Below, in pieces: positions 1-4,082 of a DNA stretch of 12,600 bases. A program made the translations under genes and the position numbers. The DNA lies in contig PWHM01000134.1 of the NCBI GenBank assembly GCA_003554915.1, forward strand, positions 1-12,600, read 5' to 3'. The DNA comes from Candidatus Nealsoniibacteriota bacterium. GTDB lineage: Bacteria; Patescibacteriota; Minisyncoccia; Minisyncoccales; PWPS01. Within the stretch, counting starts at the first letter, position 1, and each line of letters begins with the position of its first letter. The notes under the pieces were generated by a model. The model was not told the origin of the DNA, searched no databases, and saw only the letters and a list, made by a program, of their open reading frames with translations.

Positions 1-273
1 CAGGCAAAAAGATATATTGAAAAAGGGTATTTGATAGGGCTAAATGGAATAATATTCAAGCTTAACCTAAAAAAGGTAATAAAAGTCGTATCTCCTAAAA
101 ATATAGTTTTGGAGACCGATTGTCCTTATCTTAATCCACCCGGGTGGAAAGGAAAAAATACACCCCTCGGAGTAATACCGGTGGCTGAGGAAGTGGCTAA
201 AATTAAGGGTATGGACGTAAAAAAGCTGGAAAAGATTACCGACGGAAACGTAAAAAGACTATTCGGAATATGA
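1..273 (+). CDS. TatD-family metal-dependent hydrolase (DNase-like), 3' end only
   Basis: The frame is open from the first base of the window, so only the last 90 residues are visible and the start lies upstream. The segment carries the C-terminal signature of the TatD amidohydrolase-like TIM barrel: an ETDCPYLNPP stretch around residues 38-47, whose Asp is a metal ligand in the family, then a Gly-Lys-x-x-x-Pro segment and an ending of the form N-x-x-R-L-F-G. TatD proteins are cytoplasmic metal-dependent 3'-5' exonucleases/hydrolases implicated in DNA repair and RNA turnover. Substrate cannot be told from this end. The gene stops at TGA 271-273, directly before a terminator, and converges on the minus-strand gene at 288-785. 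TatD versus a close paralogue (YcfH, YjjV type) cannot be separated here. Confidence 0.87.
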   Translation, partial: QAKRYIEKGYLIGLNGIIFKLNLKKVIKVVSPKNIVLETDCPYLNPPGWKGKNTPLGVIPVAEEVAKIKGMDVKKLEKITDGNVKRLFGI

Positions 274-302
274 AAAAGCCCCTTGGATTAGGGGCTTTTT
301 TT
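273..302. terminator. Bidirectional intrinsic terminator between convergent genes
   Basis: A perfect 10-bp stem, AAAAAGCCCC (273-282) and GGGGCTTTTT (291-300), encloses an 8-nt loop and continues into further T residues at 301-302. The A-tract on the left gives a U-tract on the other strand, so the hairpin can end transcription both ways. The TAA stop of the minus-strand gene (288-290) lies inside the loop, so that gene's last codons form one arm of the stem. Confidence 0.9.
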
Positions 303-785
303 ATTCAGCGATTTTACGCCTAATTTTTGGAATAATTCCTCCCGTTCAAAACCGGTTAGTATTTCGAATTCGGGATTCGTCAATTCATTTTCCAGTATCG
401 AAAAAATACCTATTAGTGATGAGTACGGTCTTTTTTTCGGAGCATCATCCAGGACTTTTATCATTTCGGAAATCAAATTCATCAATAAAATCTGGAAATC
501 CCTACTTTTCATCTTCTCTTCTGTCAATGTCTCGAATGAATATTCGGCTTTCTCTCTTTTGTGAGAGATTTTTAATTTCCAGTTATTCAGAAACTGTTTC
601 GGCTCGATATCTTTCTTGAAAGGCGGAAAGCTGTCGAGACTCTTTTCTTTCGAACCCGTTTTGTATGTGAGATAAGCCTTCATGAATTCGTGGGCGCAGT
701 CTTTACAGCTTCTAAGGTGCTCCGTCATTTCTTCTTCGGGCAAGCTTACTACTTTCTCTATCAGATTCAGCCTGCTTTCAGACAT
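288..785 (-). CDS. Small protein with anti-sigma-like HxxxCxxC zinc motif, function unknown
   Basis: This 165-residue protein is not a member of a family I can name with confidence. Near the N terminus it has His23-x3-Cys27-x2-Cys30 (HLRSCKDC), the arrangement seen in zinc-containing anti-sigma factors (ZAS) and putative zinc-finger (zf-HC2) domains. The rest is charged and probably helical. I see no signal peptide or hydrophobic segment long enough for a membrane span, so it should be a soluble cytoplasmic protein, unlike many membrane-bound anti-sigma factors. The start is well supported by AAGGAGG (794-800 on the complementary strand), 8 nt before the ATG; this is the only strong Shine-Dalgarno in the window. 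It diverges from leuS and shares its promoter region. No sigma factor gene is adjacent, so a regulatory role is only a suggestion from the motif. Confidence 0.75.
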   Translation of the reverse strand: MSESRLNLIEKVVSLPEEEMTEHLRSCKDCAHEFMKAYLTYKTGSKEKSLDSFPPFKKDIEPKQFLNNWKLKISHKREKAEYSFETLTEEKMKSRDFQILLMNLISEMIKVLDDAPKKRPYSSLIGIFSILENELTNPEFEILTGFEREELFQKLGVKSLNKKSP

Positions 786-793
786 CTTGTTAA

Positions 794-800
794 CCTCCTT
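794..800 (-). promoter_or_regulatory. Strong Shine-Dalgarno for the 288-785 gene
   Basis: Read on the minus strand, AAGGAGG lies 8 nt before the ATG at 785-783. It fixes the start of the small zinc-motif protein and stands out because the other genes here have weak or no such site. Confidence 0.85.
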
Positions 801-812
801 TCATTTTTAATT

Positions 813-841
813 ATTTTACAACAAATTCGTCCATTAGACAA
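813..841 (-). promoter_or_regulatory. Predicted sigma-70-type promoter for the 288-785 gene
   Basis: On the minus strand there is a -35 box TTGTCT (841-836), a 17-bp spacer and a -10 box TAAAAT (818-813). Predicted transcription start is near 806, giving a leader of about 21 nt that just contains the Shine-Dalgarno. The -35 hexamer overlaps that of the leuS promoter by 5 bp on the opposite strand. Confidence 0.6.
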
Positions 842-863
842 ATCGGGAATATTCAGATAAAAT
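835..863 (+). promoter_or_regulatory. Predicted sigma-70-type promoter for leuS
   Basis: A -35 box TAGACA (835-840), a 17-bp spacer and a -10 box TAAAAT (858-863) precede leuS. Predicted start is near 870, so the leader would be only about 20 nt with no convincing Shine-Dalgarno (only CAGG touching the ATG). The -35 box is shared with the divergent promoter. There is no T-box or attenuator-like structure in the short leader. Confidence 0.6.
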
Positions 864-889
864 TAAGTCATAAATAATTTAAATCAGGT

Positions 890-3283
890 ATGAAATACGA
901 TCATAGAAAACAAGAAAAAAAATGGCAGAAGTTTTGGGAGAAACAGCAGGTTTTCAGGGTCGAAGACGATTCTGAAAAACCCAAGTTTTATTGTCTTGAC
1001 ATGTTCCCTTATCCTTCCGGGAAGGGTTTGCATATAGGCCATCCCCGGGGCTATACGGCTACGGATGTTGTCTCTCATTACAAAAGAATGAACGGGTTTA
1101 ACGTGCTTCACCCGATGGGTTGGGACGCTTTCGGTTTGCCGGCGGAGAATTACGCCATCAAAACGGGAACCCATCCCCGAGAGACGGTCGTAAAAAATGT
1201 TAAGCATTTTAAAAACCAATTGAAATCGATCGGTTTGGGCTATGATTGGTCCAGAGAGATAAATACCACCGACCCGGATTATTTCAAGTGGACTCAATGG
1301 ATATTTTTACAAATGTTCAAGAAAGGCCTTGCTTACGAAGATGAGCTACCCATAAACTGGTGTCCGTCTTGTAAAACGGGATTGGCCAACGAAGAGGTGG
1401 TGAAAGGTAGGTGTGAGCGTTGTGACAGCGAAGTAAAAAAGAAAGACATAAGGCAGTGGGTATTGAAGATCACCGATTATGCGGACAGACTTTTGGAAGA
1501 CTTGGAAGATTTGGATTGGCCGGAACCGATAAAGGAGATGCAAAGAAATTGGATCGGTCGCTCGGAAGGAGCCAAAATTAATTTTAAGTTAAAAGAAACC
1601 GAAGGTGAGATAGAGGTCTTCACCACCAGACCCGACACTATCTTTGGCGCCACCTTTATGGTGCTCGCTCCCGAGCATGACCTGACCCAAGAGATAGTTT
1701 CCGGAAGCTTGGAAGCTGAAAACAAAAAGGAAATTGAAAAATACGTAAAAAAAGCCCATAAAAAATCGGATCTGGAAAGGACCGAGCTGAGTAAAGAAAA
1801 AAGCGGTGTGGAAGTTAAAGGCCTGAAAGCGATAAACCCGATAAGCGGGGAGGAGATTCCCGTCTGGATTGCCGATTACGTATTGGGTTATTACGGCTAC
1901 GGAGCGATAATGTCCGTTCCCGCTCATGATGAGCGCGACTATGAAATGGCAAAGAAATACGGATTGGAAATCAGGGCGGTGATAGAAGCCGAAGAGCTGC
2001 CCTTCAAGGCTGAGGGAAAGGTAATAAATTCAAATGATTTCAATGGACTCTCCACGAAGCTGATGAAAGAAAAGATAATAGAAAAGCTGGAAAAAATTGA
2101 TGCGGGAGAAAGGGCGACAAACTATAAGCTGAGAGACTGGATTTTCTCCAGGCAACGTTACTGGGGAGAGCCGATCCCCTTGATCCATTGTGACGGCTGC
2201 GGAACCGTTCCCGTCCCGGAAGAAGATTTGCCGGTGACTCTGCCGGAAGTCGAAAAATACGAACCTACCGGAACCGGCGAGTCGCCTTTGGCGACTATCG
2301 TTTCCTGGGTTAACGTTGATTGTCCGCGATGTGGAATGGAGGCGAAAAGAGAAACCAACACCATGCCCCAATGGGCCGGCTCTTGCTGGTATTATCTTAG
2401 ATACATCGATCCCGAAAATGAAAAGCAGTTGGTTGATCCGGAGAAAGAAAAAAGCTTTATGCCTGTTGATCTTTATGTCGGTGGTGCCGAGCACGCCGTC
2501 TTACACTTACTTTACTCCCGATTCTGGCACAAATTTTTATATGATTTGGACGTAGCCTCCACCAAAGAGCCGTTCAAAAAGCTCAAAAACCAGGGACTGA
2601 TAATGGCCAAGGACGGAACCAAAATGTCCAAATCCAAGGGAAACGTGGTCTCTCCGGATGAGATTGTTGAACAGTACGGAGCCGATGTCCTTCGGCTTTA
2701 CGAAATGTTCGTCGGTGGCTTTGAAGACGAGGTTCCCTGGGACGAGGAAGGAGTGGTCGGAATGAGAAGATTTTTGGAAAAGGTTTGGGGGCTCAAAGAG
2801 AAAGTGGTTGAAAAAGAGCCGGACGAAGATCTGCGGGGTCTTCTGCACCGAACGATAAGAAAGGTTACCGAAGACATTGAATCTTTCAAGTTCAATACGG
2901 CGATAAGTAGCCTTATGATACTCAGTAATGAGATGAAGAGTAAAGACAAGATTTCCATGGAAGCTTTCACTAAATTTTTAAAGCTTTTAGCTCCTTTCGC
3001 GCCGCACATCAGTGAAGAGCTTTGGCAAAAACATAATGATGGATCCGTTTTAAGATCCGACTGGCCTGAATTTGACGAAAAGCTGGCTAAAAAGAAGAAG
3101 GTAACTTTGGTAGTTCAAGTAAACGGAAAATTGAGAGATAAGTTCGAGGTAGAGAGAGGAATTAAAAAAGAGGAAGCGATAAAATTGGCCAAAAAAAGAG
3201 AAAAGGTAAAAAAGGGGATTGAAGGTGAAGATATAAAGAAAGAAATATTTGTAGAAGATAAGCTTGTTAATTTTGTCACCTAA
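890..3283 (+). CDS. leuS: Leucyl-tRNA synthetase
   Basis: The 797-residue product is a complete class Ia leucyl-tRNA synthetase, which charges tRNA-Leu with leucine using ATP in the cytoplasm. The HIGH signature is at residues 48-51 and KMSKS at 578-582. A zinc knuckle, Cys158-x2-Cys161 and Cys175-x2-Cys178, follows the first half of the Rossmann fold. A second Cys set occurs at 434/437 and 478/481. The CP1 editing domain is present and looks active: the threonine-rich TTRPDT (245-250) and the AHDERD motif (345-350), whose first Asp anchors the amino group of mischarged amino acids. The C-terminal part has the anticodon-binding helical domain and a short terminal domain ending near VNGKLRDK. 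Length is at the low end for bacterial LeuRS. The ATG at 890 lacks a good Shine-Dalgarno, but MKYDHRKQEKKWQKFW matches the family's usual N terminus. Confidence 0.98.
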   Translation: MKYDHRKQEKKWQKFWEKQQVFRVEDDSEKPKFYCLDMFPYPSGKGLHIGHPRGYTATDVVSHYKRMNGFNVLHPMGWDAFGLPAENYAIKTGTHPRETVVKNVKHFKNQLKSIGLGYDWSREINTTDPDYFKWTQWIFLQMFKKGLAYEDELPINWCPSCKTGLANEEVVKGRCERCDSEVKKKDIRQWVLKITDYADRLLEDLEDLDWPEPIKEMQRNWIGRSEGAKINFKLKETEGEIEVFTTRPDTIFGATFMVLAPEHDLTQEIVSGSLEAENKKEIEKYVKKAHKKSDLERTELSKEKSGVEVKGLKAINPISGEEIPVWIADYVLGYYGYGAIMSVPAHDERDYEMAKKYGLEIRAVIEAEELPFKAEGKVINSNDFNGLSTKLMKEKIIEKLEKIDAGERATNYKLRDWIFSRQRYWGEPIPLIHCDGCGTVPVPEEDLPVTLPEVEKYEPTGTGESPLATIVSWVNVDCPRCGMEAKRETNTMPQWAGSCWYYLRYIDPENEKQLVDPEKEKSFMPVDLYVGGAEHAVLHLLYSRFWHKFLYDLDVASTKEPFKKLKNQGLIMAKDGTKMSKSKGNVVSPDEIVEQYGADVLRLYEMFVGGFEDEVPWDEEGVVGMRRFLEKVWGLKEKVVEKEPDEDLRGLLHRTIRKVTEDIESFKFNTAISSLMILSNEMKSKDKISMEAFTKFLKLLAPFAPHISEELWQKHNDGSVLRSDWPEFDEKLAKKKKVTLVVQVNGKLRDKFEVERGIKKEEAIKLAKKREKVKKGIEGEDIKKEIFVEDKLVNFVT

Positions 3284-3291
3284 GTGCGCTC

Positions 3292-3425
3292 GATACCCTC
3301 TTTTGAGAGACCACACCTCGAATCGTCCAGCGACGATTCGGGCCTTACGCTCTCGGCGTTTCATTTCCGACAAGATCGGAAAACCATGCTGAAACGCCTC
3401 CGAGAGTCCTCTCAAAGAGGGTATC
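3292..3425. repeat. Composite inverted-repeat element that can fold as a three-way junction
   Basis: The outer arms are GATACCCTCTTTTGAGAG (3292-3309) and CTCTCAAAGAGGGTATC (3409-3425), complementary except for one bulged T. Between them are two branches. Branch one is a perfect 9-bp hairpin, CGAATCGTC (3319-3327) with GACGATTCG (3332-3340) around a 4-nt loop. Branch two pairs 3350-3363 with 3390-3406 (14 bp with a 3-nt bulge) and carries an inner 7-bp hairpin, TTTCCGA (3364-3370) with TCGGAAA (3376-3382). It starts 9 bp after the leuS stop. No T-tract follows, so it is not a standard terminator. It could be a nonautonomous repeat, an mRNA 3'-end stabilising structure, or a structured RNA. 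Confidence 0.7.
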
Positions 3426-3454
3426 TTCGCTTAAAAGGTACGATGCGAATTTCC

Positions 3455-3472
3455 CTGCCTGCCGGCAGGCAG
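3455..3472. repeat. Perfect 18-bp GC-rich palindrome
   Basis: CTGCCTGCCGGCAGGCAG is its own reverse complement. The same core (GCCTGCCGGCAGGC) recurs inside the hairpin element at 3821-3895. The sequence right after this palindrome matches the right half of that element, so this looks like a copy that has lost its left arm. Confidence 0.85.
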
Positions 3473-3480
3473 ATCTTCAG

Positions 3481-3545
3481 CTCAGGATGACGACGGTTTT
3501 ATATTACCGACTCCTATTTCTACACCCCAGGGGTGTGGAATTTTT
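3481..3545 (+). repeat. 65-bp direct repeat, copy 1
   Basis: This 65-bp stretch begins CTCAGGATGACGACGG and ends GTGTGGAATTTTT, and is identical base for base to 3884-3948, 403 bp downstream. It joins the right end of the 3821-3895 hairpin type to the ACACCCC palindrome type, so the two repeat families occur in the same order and spacing twice. Confidence 0.93.
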
Positions 3546-3607
3546 CACTTTCGTCATTCCCGTTCTACACCCCAGGGGTGTGGAATTTTTCACTTTCGTC
3601 ATTCCCG
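3518..3607 (+). repeat. Two perfect tandem copies of a 45-bp unit with an ACACCCC palindrome
   Basis: Units 3518-3562 and 3563-3607 are identical. Each contains ACACCCCAGGGGTGT, an inverted repeat with 7-bp arms around one base, and ends with TTTCGTCATTCCCG, the left end of the small inverted-repeat element at 3597-3672. A third, partial unit (28 bp) lies at 3921-3948. Confidence 0.93.
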
Positions 3608-3672
3608 ACCTCGATCGGGAATCTTATAAAATCGGTAAGACAAAAAGATTCCCAGTCAAGCTGGGAATGACG
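3597..3672. repeat. Small inverted-repeat element A (CGTCATTCCC ... GGGAATGACG)
   Basis: The ends CGTCATTCCC (3597-3606) and GGGAATGACG (3663-3672) are perfect 10-bp inverted repeats. Each end folds into its own hairpin: TTCCCGA (3602-3608) with TCGGGAA (3615-3621), and TTCCCAG (3649-3655) with CTGGGAA (3661-3667). The middle is AT-rich. The design resembles REP/MITE-like dispersed elements; there is no coding capacity. Confidence 0.82.
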
Positions 3673-3709
3673 GGTGTATGTGGTTTGGAATGACGGGTGT
3701 ATGTGGTTT
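3664..3709 (+). repeat. Two tandem copies of a 23-bp unit
   Basis: Units 3664-3686 and 3687-3709 are identical and begin with GGAATGACG, the right end of element A, followed by GGTGTATGTGGTTT. GGAATGACG recurs at 3710-3718 and GGAATGAC at 3731-3738, so four right ends follow one another without left ends. Confidence 0.9.
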
Positions 3710-3751
3710 GGAATGACGAAAGGAAGTGCGGGAATGACAAGCCCCCCCTCT

Positions 3752-3807
3752 GTCATTCCTGGCTTGACCAGGAATCCCATAGAAATTGGCAAAACAAAAA
3801 GATTCCC
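3752..3807. repeat. Small inverted-repeat element B, diverged relative of element A
   Basis: GTCATTCC at the left end leads into a hairpin TTCCTGG (3756-3762) with CCAGGAA (3768-3774). An AT-rich middle follows with the shared stretch ACAAAAAGATTCCC, as in element A (3640-3653). The right hairpin arm is missing, so this looks like a right-truncated or diverged copy. Confidence 0.7.
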
Positions 3808-3820
3808 GATTACCCAAAGT

Positions 3821-3895
3821 CGTCATTCTGAACGAACGCAGTGAAGTGCCCGCCTGCCGGCAGGCAGGGCAGGCAGGGCTTCGCTCAGGATGACG
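3821..3895. repeat. Hairpin element C (CGTCATTCTGA ... TCAGGATGACG)
   Basis: The outer arms CGTCATTCTGA (3821-3831) and TCAGGATGACG (3885-3895) pair with one wobble. Further in, GTGAAG (3841-3846) pairs with CTTCGC (3879-3884) with one wobble, and GCCCGCCTGCC (3848-3858) pairs with GGCAGGC-A-GGGC (3859-3870). Nearly the whole unit can fold as one long hairpin. Its right end continues without a break into copy 2 of the 65-bp direct repeat. Confidence 0.8.
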
Positions 3896-3948
3896 ACGGT
3901 TTTATATTACCGACTCCTATTTCTACACCCCAGGGGTGTGGAATTTTT
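3884..3948 (+). repeat. 65-bp direct repeat, copy 2
   Basis: Identical to 3481-3545. Here the copy is attached to a complete hairpin element C on its left, whereas copy 1 is attached to a left-truncated one. Confidence 0.93.
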
Positions 3949-3978
3949 ACGCCCCTGGGGCGTAAAAATGGGGTGTAG
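3923..3978. repeat. Nested inverted repeat with two exclusive folds
   Basis: The outer arms are CTACACCCCA (3923-3932) and TGGGGTGTAG (3969-3978). Inside, 3944-3968 is a 25-bp inverted repeat with 12-bp arms (TTTTTACGCCCC and its complement) around one base. The left outer arm is also half of the local ACACCCCAGGGGTGT inverted repeat, so it can pair locally or with the far arm, not both. Confidence 0.8.
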
Positions 3979-3988
3979 GGCGGAATAG

Positions 3989-4013
3989 AAACCCCGTTTT
4001 CAGCGGGTTTTTG
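3989..4013 (+). terminator. Possible intrinsic terminator upstream of glmS
   Basis: AAAC-CCCG (3989-3996) pairs with CGGGTTT (4004-4010) with one bulged C around a 7-nt loop, followed by T residues (GGGTTTTTGTTTT). The stem is short and bulged, so this is a moderate prediction. It would stop readthrough from leuS and the repeat island before glmS. Confidence 0.5.
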
Positions 4014-4041
4014 TTTTGGAGTTTTGTTATTTTTATTTATC

Positions 4042-4047
4042 TATAAT
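4042..4047 (+). promoter_or_regulatory. -10 box of the predicted glmS promoter
   Basis: A perfect TATAAT lies 35 nt before the glmS ATG. The predicted start near 4054 gives a leader of about 29 nt. No good -35 hexamer sits at 16-18 bp; the nearest TTGGAG (4016-4021) is 20 bp away. The leader is too short for a glmS ribozyme. Confidence 0.5.
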
Positions 4048-4082
4048 ATAATTGAACAGAAAAAGGTTAATTTTTCAAATAC

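Larger units (their letters stand above)
3284..4082. other. Noncoding repeat island between leuS and glmS
   Basis: This 799-bp gap holds no convincing gene. Open frames in it are translated repeats (recurring HPRGVEFFTFVIP on one strand) with no family resemblance. From 3292 to 3980 it is almost entirely inverted, direct and tandem repeats, listed separately. The last part (3989-4082) holds a terminator-like hairpin and the glmS promoter region. No tRNA or transposase is visible. Confidence 0.85.

Noticed and set aside
3050..3415. Minus-strand open frame of 121 codons across the leuS end
   Set aside because: Most of it is antisense to the leuS C-terminal coding region, and the rest is the inverted-repeat element.
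3284..3490. Plus-strand open frame of 68 codons right after leuS
   Set aside because: It lies over the three-way-junction element; the palindromes explain its sequence and the composition is not protein-like.
3487..3693. Plus-strand open frame of 68 codons with a repeated HPRGVEFFTFVIP segment
   Set aside because: It is the translation of the 45-bp tandem units and inverted-repeat element A; the repetition is DNA-level, with no ribosome binding site and no family resemblance.
3565..3792. Minus-strand open frame of 75 codons over the repeat island
   Set aside because: It reads through elements A and B and the 23-bp tandem units in reverse; stops are absent by chance and the peptide is low in information.
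3481..3948. CRISPR array, because of regularly repeated palindromic units
   Set aside because: Repeat units differ in type and spacing, there are no uniform unique spacers, and no cas genes are visible.
4054..4082. glmS ribozyme or riboswitch in the glmS leader
   Set aside because: The predicted leader is only about 29 nt and the upstream region is dispersed repeats and a terminator-like hairpin; the ribozyme core is absent.
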